This document shows, piece after piece, positions 1 to 7,557 of a stretch of 33,827 bases of DNA (positions are counted from its first letter, which is position 1; the number at the start of each line of letters is the position of its first letter). Below the pieces are notes generated by a model, which saw nothing but the letters and a program-made list of their open reading frames with translations, made no database searches and was not told the DNA's origin. Source of the stretch: Nitrospirae bacterium CG2_30_70_394 (GTDB lineage: Bacteria > CG2-30-53-67 > CG2-30-70-394); the NCBI GenBank assembly GCA_001873295.1, contig MNYW01000013.1:1-33827 (forward strand), written 5' to 3'. A program made the position numbers and the translations under genes.

Positions 1-23
1 GCGGGGAGCCGGCCGCTCCCCGC
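1..23. repeat. perfect inverted repeat at window edge
   Basis: Nine-base arms (GCGGGGAGC and GCTCCCCGC) are separated by a 5-base loop. No T-tract follows on either strand, so it is not a typical intrinsic terminator. No gene can be supported in bases 1-120, so its context is unknown. Confidence 0.5.
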
Positions 24-120
24 GGCCTGGCGTTGCCCGCCGCCGGCGCTGCCCCGCCGGCGGAGTGCGCGCTGCTGGCGCCGCCCGGACGTGGCATCCC
101 AGCGCGCCCGGACCGCGGGA

Positions 121-1608
121 TCATCCCAGCCCGTACAGCGCCCCCACCTTCGCCTCTAACGACTCCAGCAGGGGGCGCTCGGAGAGCGGCTGGCCGGTGA
201 TCGACTGGATCAGCTCCGCCTGGGTCAGGCGGCTGCCGGCGCGGTGGACTCGGTCGCGCAGCCAGCCGCGCAGGGGGGCGAGCTCGCCCGCGGCAATCTG
301 CCCCTCCAGCCCCGCCACCTGCTCCCGCGCCGCGCCGTAGAGCTGCGCGGCGACCAGGTTGCCGAGGGCGTAGGTAGGGAAGTAGCCGAAGTCGCTCGTC
401 CAGTGGACGTCCTGCAAACAGCCATCGCGATCGTTTGGGACCTCGATCCCGAGCCAGCGCTCCATCGCCGCGCGCCACGCCGCTGGTAGCTCCGCCACCT
501 CCAGCTCCCCGGCGATCAGCCGCCGCTCCAGCTCCCAGCGCAGGCAGATGTGGAGGTTGTAGTGGAGCTCGTCCGCCTCGGTGCGGATCAAGCCGGGGGT
601 GACCACGTTCAGCGCCCGGTAGACCGCCTCCGCCGTCACCGCCCCGAAGCGCTCGGGAAAGACCGCCCGGAGCTCGCCGAGGAGCCACGCCGCGCCGGGA
701 AGCGACCGCCCCACCTGGTTCTCCCACAACCGCGACTGCGACTCGTGCAACCCCATGGAGAGCGGCTGACCCACTGGCAGGTCGGCGAGGTCCGGGTCGA
801 GCCCCTGCTCGTAGAGGCCGTGGCCCGCCTCGTGGAGGATCGAACCGATCCCCTCGCGCAAATCCGCGCGCCGCAAGCGGGTGGTGAGGCGCACATCGCC
901 GAGGGAACCGGAGGAGAAGGGGTGCGGCGCCGCGTCGAGCCGCCCGCCGTCAAGGTCAAACCCCATGGCCACCACCAGCCGGTGGGCCAGGCGCCACTGG
1001 CCGGCCTCGGGGAAATCGCCCTGCAGCACCGCCGGGGAGAGCTGCACCGGCGCCGCCGCCACCCGCCGGGTGAGGCGAACGAGCCCCTCGGCCAAGGGCG
1101 GCAAGAGGCACTCGAGGGTCGCCGGGTCGAGCCCCGGTTCGTACTCCTCCAACAGCCCGGCGTACGGATCGCCACCGCCGGCGAGGCAGCGGCCGCGCGC
1201 TTGCGCGAGGGCCACCACCCGCTCCAGGTGGGGGGCGAAGCGGGCGAAGTCGTCCGCCTGGCGGGCCGCCCGCCACGCCTCCCACGCCGCCGCCGCGGCG
1301 CGGGCGTAGTCGGTGGCCAGGCGCTCGGGCACCGCCGCGGCGCGCCGCTGGCGCCACGCCATCAGCTCCAGGTTGCGTCGCGCAAGCGGGGTCAGCACCT
1401 CCGCCCGCGCCGCCTCGATCCACCCCGCCACCCGCGGGTCGGTGAGGCGCTGGTGGCGCAGGCCGGCGAGCGCCGCGAGCTGCTCAGCGCGCCGGGCGTG
1501 GCCCTTGGCGGGCAGATAGGTCTGCTGGTCCCACCCCAGCAGCTCCGCCACCCCGCCGAGGTGGTGGTGTTCGCGGAACCGGTCACAAAGCTGATCGTAG
1601 GCGCGCAT
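121..1608 (-). CDS. M32 family metallocarboxypeptidase (carboxypeptidase Taq-like)
   Basis: The 495-residue product is a cytoplasmic zinc carboxypeptidase that, by family, removes C-terminal amino acids from peptides. The zinc site is visible: HEAGH at residues 259-263 (HEXXH) and the third ligand glutamate at E289 in the M32 signature HESQSRLWEN. Length agrees with the roughly 500-residue family norm and the protein is all-helical in character with no signal peptide. I chose the ATG at 1608 because GGAG lies six bases upstream and the protein then begins like the family (AYDQL); a frame-open extension to 1710 has an unnatural Arg/Pro/Ser composition. It stands alone, transcribed away from the hipBA-like pair. 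No promoter could be assigned. Confidence 0.93.
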   Translation of the reverse strand: MRAYDQLCDRFREHHHLGGVAELLGWDQQTYLPAKGHARRAEQLAALAGLRHQRLTDPRVAGWIEAARAEVLTPLARRNLELMAWRQRRAAAVPERLATDYARAAAAAWEAWRAARQADDFARFAPHLERVVALAQARGRCLAGGGDPYAGLLEEYEPGLDPATLECLLPPLAEGLVRLTRRVAAAPVQLSPAVLQGDFPEAGQWRLAHRLVVAMGFDLDGGRLDAAPHPFSSGSLGDVRLTTRLRRADLREGIGSILHEAGHGLYEQGLDPDLADLPVGQPLSMGLHESQSRLWENQVGRSLPGAAWLLGELRAVFPERFGAVTAEAVYRALNVVTPGLIRTEADELHYNLHICLRWELERRLIAGELEVAELPAAWRAAMERWLGIEVPNDRDGCLQDVHWTSDFGYFPTYALGNLVAAQLYGAAREQVAGLEGQIAAGELAPLRGWLRDRVHRAGSRLTQAELIQSITGQPLSERPLLESLEAKVGALYGLG

Positions 1609-1849
1609 CGCTCGCTCCGAAGGGTGCGGCTGGAGTGTGGGCGCGGGCGGGCGGCGCGGCGAGGGGGTGGGAGAACTGGATCGAGCACAACGAAAAACTA
1701 CAGGCCACACCGGCTTGAACGGTTCGCCCTAACGGTCCATCTCGACCCTCGCCAACCGCCCGTGGGAGGGCAGGCCGCGCGGAACCGCGGAGGGGGGGTG
1801 ACCGCGCCTGCGGGGCCCCGCCCGCGCCGCGACCGTTAGGCAGGGGGGC

Positions 1850-1947
1850 GTGGAGGGGGGAGGCTCGTCCCGCGCACGGCCCCGACGTGAGCACGGACGT
1901 GTGGGCGGCGGTGGAGGGGGGAGGCTCGTCCCGCGCACGGCCCCGAC
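1850..1947. repeat. 37-bp perfect tandem direct repeat in a gene-free stretch
   Basis: Bases 1850-1886 are repeated exactly at 1911-1947 (period 61). Each copy starts GTGGAGGGGGG and ends GGCCCCGAC; the 24 bases between are not repeated. The gene-free stretch 1609-2111 otherwise shows only an inverted repeat at 2031-2077. No protein of natural composition is encoded there on either strand. Confidence 0.8.
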
Positions 1948-2030
1948 CCACCGCGGCGGGAGCCGGCGCCGCGGAGCTAGGGCAAGCGCTCTCCGCGCCT
2001 CTGCTCGAGCCCCCCCTTCCAGCCCCATTG

Positions 2031-2077
2031 CCCGATCGGTTCGCCCCGCGCCACCTGCAGCGCCGCGACCGATCGGG
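2031..2077. repeat. 10-bp perfect inverted repeat downstream of hipA-like gene
   Basis: CCCGATCGGT at 2031-2040 pairs with ACCGATCGGG at 2068-2077 across a 27-base loop. It lies 34 bases beyond the hipA-like stop codon. It could act as a 3' hairpin for that transcript, but there is no T-tract and the loop is long; each arm is itself palindromic around CGATCG. Confidence 0.45.
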
Positions 2078-2111
2078 AGCCAGTCCGACCGACTCGGAGG
2101 GCAGGGGGCGA

Positions 2112-3497
2112 TCACGCCGCCGGCGCCAGTTGCGCACGCACCTCGCGGGCGATCGCCTGCAACCGTTGCTTGTTCGCCTCCGGCAGGCGGGTGAGGGCGG
2201 CGATCCGCTCCGGGTAGTCGGCGGTGGCGGTGAGGGCGCTAGCGAGGAGGGCGGCCTGCTCGTCGCGGCGGATTCCGAGGGCGGCGGCGAAACGCGCCAC
2301 CGCCGCGGCCAGCCCCACCGGCCGCTCCTGGCCGGCGACCTGCTGGCCGTAGTCGCCGAACGGCAAGGGGGTGAGGAGGTCGTGGAGGGAGTAGGCACGC
2401 ATCGGGGTCGGGTCGTAGACCGGCGAGAAGCGCGCCCCGCCGCCCGCCCCACGATCGCCGCCGAGGAGGGCGAGGTTGTCCAGGTGGAGGTCGCCGTTGC
2501 CGGTGAGCAGGGCCATCACCAGGCGCAGAAAGAGGTGGCGCTTGGCCTCCCGCGGGTCGTCCACCAGGGTGAGGCGCGGGGTGTCGAGGGCGCGGCCAAT
2601 CCGCTCCAGGCTGCCGTCGTACGGGGTGGCGATGTCGCGGGCACCGCCGGCGAGGAGGGTGAACCAGCTCTCCAACGGGATGGGGTTGCCGGCCAAGTCA
2701 CGATCAAACCGCTCGACCGCCAACGCCGGCAGGCCGGCGACCTCCGCCACCCAGAAGCGCGGCACCGCGAAGCCGGCGTCGCGGTGGACCGCCAGGGCCA
2801 TCGCCTCCAGCTCCACCAGCCCCGGGTAGACCACGGTGCGCTCCAGCTTGAGGACCACCTCGATCCGCTCGCCCGTGGCCGCCCCCCGGCTGGGCATCGC
2901 CACCTCGCCGCTCCACCCCCCCTGCGGGATCGCCACAAGCAGCTTCGGCACCGCGCCGCCCACGGTCGGGGTCGGCCCGAGGAGATGGAGCAACGGCGCG
3001 GCGTCCGCGTCGAGCCACGCCACCAGGTCGCGCAAGGTCGCCCCCATCCGCGGCCCCACCTCCACCAGCGGGGCGGGGCGCGTCTCCGCGTACCAGGCCG
3101 CGGCCGCCGCGTCGTCGGCGAAGCAGTCCACGTGGCCGATCCCCCCATGGCCGGCAAGGAGCAACAGCGCCCACTCCTCCGCAAAGCCGGGGGCGGGCGT
3201 GACGCCGCGGGCACGCAGGGCGGCGAGGAGCAGGTGGCGCAAAAAGGCGTGGCGGCCGGCCGGCGGGAGGAGCGCCTGGAATCTAGGGTGGAGCCGCCCG
3301 GCGCGCCGGTAGACCACCGGCCGGAGCCCGAAGAGGCGCGGCGGGTAGAGGAGGGAGAGGCCAGGCAGGTGGGCGTCGACGAAGGGCTCGGTGTACTGGA
3401 AACGCGCCTCCGTGTCGCTCACGTAGAGGGAGCCCATCCGCACCGGCGTGCCCCCCGCCCGGGTCCAGACGACTGCCAGGTGGTCCTGTTCCGCCAT
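2112..3497 (-). CDS. hipA: HipA-type serine/threonine kinase toxin
   Basis: This 461-residue protein matches the HipA kinase family, whose E. coli member phosphorylates glutamyl-tRNA synthetase and induces growth arrest. Visible kinase elements are the ATP-binding lysine in VVLKLE (K217), the conserved block ALAVERFDR (259-266), the catalytic loop GNGDLHLDN with D336 and N341, and the metal-binding aspartate in SPVYDP (D362). The N-terminal ~100 residues correspond to the HipA N-subdomain. Length is close to the usual 430-450. The ATG at 3497 is 11 bases past the stop of the HTH gene, so the two are almost surely cotranscribed and coupled; a GTG at 3503 is an alternative start. All catalytic residues are present, so it appears active. 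Its cellular target cannot be read from sequence. Confidence 0.9.
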   Translation of the reverse strand: MAEQDHLAVVWTRAGGTPVRMGSLYVSDTEARFQYTEPFVDAHLPGLSLLYPPRLFGLRPVVYRRAGRLHPRFQALLPPAGRHAFLRHLLLAALRARGVTPAPGFAEEWALLLLAGHGGIGHVDCFADDAAAAAWYAETRPAPLVEVGPRMGATLRDLVAWLDADAAPLLHLLGPTPTVGGAVPKLLVAIPQGGWSGEVAMPSRGAATGERIEVVLKLERTVVYPGLVELEAMALAVHRDAGFAVPRFWVAEVAGLPALAVERFDRDLAGNPIPLESWFTLLAGGARDIATPYDGSLERIGRALDTPRLTLVDDPREAKRHLFLRLVMALLTGNGDLHLDNLALLGGDRGAGGGARFSPVYDPTPMRAYSLHDLLTPLPFGDYGQQVAGQERPVGLAAAVARFAAALGIRRDEQAALLASALTATADYPERIAALTRLPEANKQRLQAIAREVRAQLAPAA

Positions 3498-3508
3498 GGT
3501 CACCGGCC

Positions 3509-3760
3509 TCAGAAGAGCTCACCCCGCTCCACGTCTGCCAGCAGGGCGTCGTCGGGGAGCAGGGCGATGTGCAGCCCCACCGCCGCGGCGAGGCGGTCGA
3601 GGGTGGCCAGCGACGCGTCGCCCTGGCGCTTCAGGCGGCTGATGGTAAAGGGGGAGAGCCCGGCGCGCGCCGCCAACTGGCGCTGGTCGAGACCGCGGGC
3701 CTGGGCCGCCGCGAGGATCTCCTCGAGGAGGCGTGCCGGCGTGGGGGAGGGGGTGGCCAT
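3509..3760 (-). CDS. hipB: HipB-like XRE-family antitoxin and autorepressor
   Basis: This 83-residue protein carries a compact helix-turn-helix: the segment around residues 18-60 contains DQRQLAARAGLSPFTISRLK, a classical XRE/Cro pattern. Together with the adjacent downstream hipA-like gene it forms a type II toxin-antitoxin pair; HipB proteins bind operator palindromes and neutralise HipA. An in-frame TTG at 3787 would add nine residues, but it lies almost at the predicted transcription start and inside an operator copy, so the ATG at 3760 is preferred. Regulation is visible: a -35/-10 promoter at 3798-3826 overlaps one copy of a 16-bp palindrome and a second copy lies just downstream of the -10. 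The operator assignment to this protein is inferred from position. Confidence 0.88.
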   Translation of the reverse strand: MATPSPTPARLLEEILAAAQARGLDQRQLAARAGLSPFTISRLKRQGDASLATLDRLAAAVGLHIALLPDDALLADVERGELF

Positions 3761-3797
3761 GGGGGAGAGGATTGCTGGGTAACGCAAGGATCAGGCA

Positions 3798-3826
3798 AAT
3801 ATAGGACAACTTGCTAGATAGCGCAA
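3798..3826 (-). promoter_or_regulatory. sigma-70-type promoter for the hipBA-like operon
   Basis: On the minus strand a TTGCGC -35 box (3821-3826) is separated by exactly 17 bases from a TATATT -10 box (3798-3803). The start point would fall near 3790, leaving about 30 bases of leader before the ATG at 3760. The -35 is embedded in an operator copy. Confidence 0.7.
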
Positions 3827-3849
3827 TCACAGAACGCTCTGTAGATGCG

Positions 3850-3878
3850 TTGCAGAGCATCTGTAGGGTAGTTATAGG
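3850..3878 (+). promoter_or_regulatory. divergent sigma-70-type promoter toward the thioredoxin-like gene
   Basis: TTGCAG at 3850-3855 and TATAGG at 3873-3878 are separated by 17 bases. The -35 overlaps the weak operator copy (3845-3860) and the strong copy 3885-3900 covers the expected start point. It would produce a leader of roughly 130 bases ahead of the ATG at 4020. Confidence 0.5.
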
Positions 3879-4019
3879 AGATTCTTGCGCTACACAGCAA
3901 TCCTTGGAGGATCTGGACCCGGCTGGGCCACCCCCTCCGCCACCCGGCCCCGGTCGCTTCCTCAGCCCCGGGTCTGTGGTAGAGTGCACGCCGTTTTCCC
4001 TTCGGAGATCTTTCCCTCC

Positions 4020-4439
4020 ATGTCATCCCATCCCCACTTTCCCGAGTTCCACGGCCTCCCCTGGCACACCAGCCTCCAGGAGGGGATGCGGGCGGCCGCA
4101 CGCGAAGAAAAACTCCTCTTCGTGGAGTTGAGCCGCCCCACCTGCGCGAGCTGCCGCAACCTGTTCGAGGAGCTCCTCCCGGATCCCGACTGCGCCTCGC
4201 TCCTGAAGGAGTCGTTCATCTGCGTCTCCATCCCGAGCCACAACCCCGACCCGCAGATTATGGAGATCGGCGCCGCCCATATGCCCTTCGCCTCCATGCT
4301 GCCAGTCTGCTTCTACCTGACCGCCGACGGCGACTTCCTCCATGGCTCCACCGGCCGGCTGGACAAGCAGGTCCTGATCGCCGACATCCGCCACGCGAAG
4401 AATGAGGCGGCGCGCCTCGCGGGGGCGGCCGGGGGATGA
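4020..4439 (+). CDS. thioredoxin-fold protein with CASC motif
   Basis: The 139-residue protein has a thioredoxin-like fold of the thioredoxin_7/DUF255-like kind. The segment LLFVELSRPTCASC (about residues 34-47) places a CXXC pair after the first beta strand, as in thiol-disulfide oxidoreductases. No signal peptide is seen, so a cytoplasmic role is likely. The frame is open upstream to 3885, but the upstream residues are Arg/Pro-rich and unnatural; the ATG at 4020 gives a family-like start. It is followed 15 bases later by the aldo/keto reductase gene, suggesting one transcript. It is transcribed divergently from hipBA and appears to share that control region. Substrate is unknown. Confidence 0.75.
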   Translation: MSSHPHFPEFHGLPWHTSLQEGMRAAAREEKLLFVELSRPTCASCRNLFEELLPDPDCASLLKESFICVSIPSHNPDPQIMEIGAAHMPFASMLPVCFYLTADGDFLHGSTGRLDKQVLIADIRHAKNEAARLAGAAGG

Positions 4440-4454
4440 CCCGCCGCCGCACCT

Positions 4455-6014
4455 ATGGCGGCTGATCGGCCTTTCCTCGCCGGCCGGGCAACGCCCGCGG
4501 GGTGCGCGCGTCTGGTCGAGCGGCGCCGCGCCGCGGACCCCACCCTCGATTCGACCGCCTACCGGAGCCTCGGCGCCAGCGGCCTCACCTGTTCGAAGAT
4601 CGGCTTCGGCGGCTACCGCCTGGTGGCCGGCGACTGGCACCATCAGCGCGCCTTGGTCGCGGCCCTGGCCGAGGGGTGCAACCTCTTCGACACCGCCGCC
4701 AACTACGGCGACGGCGCCAGCGAGCGGATGATCGGCGCCACCCTCGCCGCGGCGATCGGGGCCGGGCAACTCGCCCGCGACGAGGTGATCTTGGTCACCA
4801 AGGCAGGCTATCTGCAGGGGGGGCTCCTCGCCGAGGTCAAGCGGCGCACCGGCGCGCTGGAGCCGCCCACCGGGGTCGTCGCGGTCGCCGATGGGTGTTG
4901 GTACAGCCTCGATCCCGACCACCTCGCCTTCTCCCTCGCTACCTCCCTCGACCGCCTCGGGGTCGAGGCGGTGGACCTCTTCCTCCTCCACAACCCGGAG
5001 GTCTACCTCACCCACCACCAGGGCAGCCGACCCGCCGCGGTGGTGGCGGCCGCGCTCGACGACCTGCTTGAAGCGGCCTTCGCGTTTTGCGAACAACAGG
5101 TCGCGGCCGGCCGGATCTCCGCCTACGGCGTCTCCTCCAACACCCTCGCCGCGGCGGTGGATGACCCCTCCCACCTCGACCTTTCCCGCCTGGCGGCGGC
5201 GGCGGCGCGGGCGGCTTTGGCCACCGCCAACGGCCTCTCTCACTTCCACCTCGTCCAGCTTCCCTACAACCTCCTGGAGGCGGAGGCGGCGACCCGCGCC
5301 AACACAGAGGTCGAAGGCAAGACTCTGCCGGTCCTGGCCGCGGCCGCCCGTCTTGGCCTGGCGGTGGTCACCCACCGGCCGCTCAACGCCCTGCCCGCCG
5401 CCGGCGGTCTGATCCGCCTCGCCACCTCCGACCCGGAGGTGGAGCGCGACCCCGAGCTCGCCCTGGAGGAAACCCTGGCGGCGGTAGCCGCGGCGGAGGC
5501 GGCGCTTGACACCCTCCTCGCGGAGAGCGGCAGCGACGAACGGTTCGCCGGCGGCCACCTCCTCTCCCTCGCCCGCGACCTCCCTGCCGCGGTCAGTGCC
5601 ATCCACAACGCCGGCCAGTGGGAGCAGATCGCGCGCCAGGTGGTCCTACCCAACGTCCAGAAGATGGCCCGCTTCCTGCACCACAACCTCAACGGCCAAG
5701 CGGGCTGGCAGGCGGTGCTCGATCACTACCTGCAGGCGGTCCAGGCGCTGTTGGGACGGGTAGAAGAGGCGGTGGTGGCGCGCTCCCTGGCGCGCAACGA
5801 GATGCTGCGCGAGCGGCTGGCGGCGAGGATCGGGGCACACGGCGAGGCGATGAGCCTGGCGCAGATCGCCCTCGCCTTTGCCACCTCCACCCCAGGGGTG
5901 ACCGCCACCCTGTGCGGCATGCGCCAGGTCGCCTACGTCACCGACGCCTGCGCCCTGTTGGCCGAGCCGCCCCTCGCCGACCCCCTCGCCCTCGCCGCGG
6001 CCGCGGTGCAATAG
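4455..6014 (+). CDS. aldo/keto reductase with large C-terminal extension
   Basis: The N-terminal half is a clear aldo/keto reductase TIM barrel: start block YRSLGASGLTCSKIGFGGYR (36-55), catalytic tetrad D79 (LFDTA), Y84 (NYG), K116 (LVTKAGY) and H179 (LLHNPE). These enzymes use NADPH to reduce carbonyls. At 519 residues it is much longer than the usual 300-350; the extra length includes a helical region around residues 340-470, before a last segment (SLAQIALAFATSTPGVTATLCGMRQ) that closes the barrel. It therefore looks like a large insertion rather than a simple tail. No strong ribosome-binding site is visible before the ATG at 4455. It follows the thioredoxin-like gene by 15 bases. The substrate cannot be predicted. 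Confidence 0.85.
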   Translation: MAADRPFLAGRATPAGCARLVERRRAADPTLDSTAYRSLGASGLTCSKIGFGGYRLVAGDWHHQRALVAALAEGCNLFDTAANYGDGASERMIGATLAAAIGAGQLARDEVILVTKAGYLQGGLLAEVKRRTGALEPPTGVVAVADGCWYSLDPDHLAFSLATSLDRLGVEAVDLFLLHNPEVYLTHHQGSRPAAVVAAALDDLLEAAFAFCEQQVAAGRISAYGVSSNTLAAAVDDPSHLDLSRLAAAAARAALATANGLSHFHLVQLPYNLLEAEAATRANTEVEGKTLPVLAAAARLGLAVVTHRPLNALPAAGGLIRLATSDPEVERDPELALEETLAAVAAAEAALDTLLAESGSDERFAGGHLLSLARDLPAAVSAIHNAGQWEQIARQVVLPNVQKMARFLHHNLNGQAGWQAVLDHYLQAVQALLGRVEEAVVARSLARNEMLRERLAARIGAHGEAMSLAQIALAFATSTPGVTATLCGMRQVAYVTDACALLAEPPLADPLALAAAAVQ

Positions 6015-6032
6015 GCCCCGGCTCGCGGCCGG

Positions 6033-6671
6033 TCACTTGCGCCGCGCGCGCGCCAGGGCCTCCTCGACCAATGCCCGGCGACCCGCATCCGCCACCGGCC
6101 GGCCCAGACGGGGCGGCGCGCCAAGGGCACGCTCCAGGTACGGGATGGCGTCCGCGTAGCGGCGGCGGCGGAGCAGCCAGTCCGCGTAGAAATAGTTCGG
6201 GTCGATGTGGTCGGGGTGCAACTCGAGGGCGCGCTTCAGGTACCGCTCTGCCTCTTGCTTGTCACCGAAGCCGACGGGCCACCCGGGCGCCTGGGTGTAG
6301 AGGGCGCCGAGGGTGACGTAGATGTCGCCGTCGAGGGCGGTCGGGTCGATCTTTTCGGCGGCGAGCAAGAGCCGGCGCGCCTCCTTGGCGAGCTTCAGCG
6401 CCTCCAGTCCACCCGTGGCGCCCGCCTCGCTCGCCCGGACCACCCCCTCCCAAATCAGGGGTTCGGCACGGTTCGGGTAGCGCTCGGCGAGGGCGTGGGT
6501 GTCGGCGGCCAGGGCGTCGAAGCTGGCGGCCCGCCCGTCGGGTGGCTGCTGGTAGGCCACCTGCGCCCACCGCTGCTGCAAGTGGAGGATCTCCGCGGCA
6601 AGGTCATCGGCCACCGCGGTTGCGGCGCCGAGGAGGAGGGCGAGGGGCAAGGCGAGAAGGGGGCGCATCAT
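6033..6671 (-). CDS. exported TPR-repeat protein (TatT-like)
   Basis: This 212-residue protein opens with a signal peptide (MMRPLLALPLALLLGAATAVA) and then contains helical TPR-like units, including AERYLKRALELHPDHIDPNY and a preceding unit ending AAEKIDPTALDGD. The arrangement, with IWEGVVRAS and the LGALYTQAPGWPVGFGD segment, resembles periplasmic TPR proteins of the TRAP-associated TatT type, although no TRAP transporter gene is in the window. Two adjacent ATG codons (6671 and 6668) are possible starts. It converges on the aldo/keto reductase gene, 18 bases away. A decayed second copy of part of this gene is found about 150 bases upstream, so the gene was once duplicated. Specific function is unknown. 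Confidence 0.72.
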   Translation of the reverse strand: MMRPLLALPLALLLGAATAVADDLAAEILHLQQRWAQVAYQQPPDGRAASFDALAADTHALAERYPNRAEPLIWEGVVRASEAGATGGLEALKLAKEARRLLLAAEKIDPTALDGDIYVTLGALYTQAPGWPVGFGDKQEAERYLKRALELHPDHIDPNYFYADWLLRRRRYADAIPYLERALGAPPRLGRPVADAGRRALVEEALARARRK

Positions 6672-6825
6672 CCGGCGAGCGTCGCATCGCCCCAACGCGC
6701 CTGTCCACCCGGGGGGTGGCCGCCCGCGGACCGGGACGGCGGATGGGAGCCCGCAGCCACGCCCGCCGGCGCGCCGCGGGCGCGCAGCGCGGCCCCTTGC
6801 CCCTGCCGAAGGTCGCCCCCACCAC

Positions 6826-6950
6826 CCCCTCCCCAATGTGCGGCTTGGCATGGTCCGGCTAGTGCTCGGCGCCGGCGGGGGTCTCCACGGCCACGGCGTC
6901 GAAGGCATCGGCCCGGGCCGCAATCACCCGCAGCCGCGCCCGCCGGCGCG
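6826..6950 (-). pseudogene. decayed partial duplicate of the TPR gene
   Basis: The minus-strand reading DAFDAVAVETPAGAEH, stop, PDHAKPHIGEGVVGA aligns with the intact neighbour's SFDALAADTHALAERYPNRAEPLIWEGVVRA. Over about 100 bases the DNA looks roughly three-quarters identical by eye. A TAG (6859-6861) stands where the intact gene has a Tyr codon, and similarity fades beyond the GVV motif, so it cannot encode a full protein. The fragment ends two bases before the stop codon of the small gene at 6952. Confidence 0.65.
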
Positions 6951-6951
6951 C

Positions 6952-7104
6952 TCAGTGGTGGCTCTTCGAGATCACCCGGAACATCTTCAAGTTGATCACC
7001 ACAAAGCGCCACGCCTGGTAGAGGAAGTTGGTGCGCCAGAAGCGGGTGGCGCGGGTGGGCATGGGGGGAAAATACGCCTGCTGGTACGGCTTGCGGGTCT
7101 CCAT
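6952..7104 (-). CDS. 50-residue conserved small protein, copy 1
   Basis: This short gene encodes a 50-residue basic, aromatic-rich protein beginning METRKPYQQAYFPP and ending SKSHH. It is 36/50 identical to the product of 7363-7515, which supports both as real genes: differences are conservative and length is identical. The middle (TRFWRTNFLYQAWRFVVINL) looks like an amphipathic or membrane-peripheral helix; there is no signal peptide and no cysteine. GGGAG lies upstream of the ATG. It is the last gene of the leftward series SQR-like flavoprotein, small protein 2, small protein 1, though 258 bases and a putative terminator separate it from copy 2. I do not recognise a named family. Confidence 0.75.
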   Translation of the reverse strand: METRKPYQQAYFPPMPTRATRFWRTNFLYQAWRFVVINLKMFRVISKSHH

Positions 7105-7299
7105 GGTGGACTCCCGGGATGGCGATACGCGGCACGAAGGGGCCGCTATTCTTCGCCAGAGCCGCAACCGCAAGGTGTGATTCAACGCGCTGTCACTGAT
7201 GTCGCTTCTAGCAACACCTGTGGATCCAACATTGCCGCGCTCATCGACGCCTTGTTTCGCCAGCACGCCGGCACTGCCACGGCGGCCGACACAAACCAA

Positions 7300-7329
7300 G
7301 GGGGCGGGCCGCTTGCGCAACCCGCCCCC
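7300..7329 (-). terminator. probable intrinsic terminator between the two small genes
   Basis: On the minus strand a 9-bp GC stem (GGGGGCGGG with CCCGCCCCC on opposite arms, 7300-7308 and 7321-7329) with a 12-base loop is followed by TTGGTTTGTG. The stem is strong but the T-tract is weak, so termination may be partial. Confidence 0.5.
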
Positions 7330-7362
7330 CGACCGCTGATCCCAAGAGGGAGGGAATCGGGA

Positions 7363-7515
7363 TCAGTGATGGCTGGCGCGGATCACCCGAACCATCTTCA
7401 TGTTGATCCGCAGAAGGCGCCATGCCTGCCACAGGAGGTTGGTCCTCCAAAAGCGCGTGGTTGCGGTGGGCACAGGGGGAAAGTAGCCCTGCTGATAAGG
7501 TTTACGATTCTCCAT
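7363..7515 (-). CDS. 50-residue conserved small protein, copy 2
   Basis: This gene encodes a 50-residue protein beginning MENRKPYQQGYFPP and ending RASHH, paralogous to the product of 6952-7104 (72 percent identical). Invariant blocks are RKPYQQ, YFPP, TRFWRTN, QAWR and the C-terminal SHH. An excellent AAGGAG ribosome-binding site lies six bases before the ATG. The gene starts 42 bases after the stop of the SQR-like flavoprotein gene and is probably cotranscribed with it from the sigma-54-type promoter at 9081-9094. The first codons are less GC-rich than the surroundings. The helix-like central part suggests it may dock on a membrane or on the flavoprotein, but this is inference; no function is known to me. 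Confidence 0.82.
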   Translation of the reverse strand: MENRKPYQQGYFPPVPTATTRFWRTNLLWQAWRLLRINMKMVRVIRASHH

Positions 7516-7557
7516 AACGATCTCCTTGACGGTTACGTTTGTCGCGCTGGTTTCGTC

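Larger units (their letters stand above)
3772..3900. promoter_or_regulatory. four-copy palindromic operator array between divergent genes
   Basis: Three strong copies follow TTGCTnnnTARCGCAA: 3772-3787, 3811-3826 and, inverted, 3885-3900. A weaker inverted copy (11 of 16 matches) is at 3845-3860. The outer pair and inner pair share the same centre (about 3836), so the arrangement is mirror-symmetric. On each side the inner copy overlaps a -35 box and the outer copy lies just downstream of a -10 box. The array is AT-richer than its surroundings. A HipB-type repressor shutting both divergent promoters is the simplest reading. Confidence 0.75.

Noticed and set aside
7105-7199. Separate promoter for the first 50-residue gene
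   Set aside because: TTGCGG and GAATAG boxes exist on the minus strand but the spacing (16 bases with overlapping repeats) and match are poor; I could not support it.
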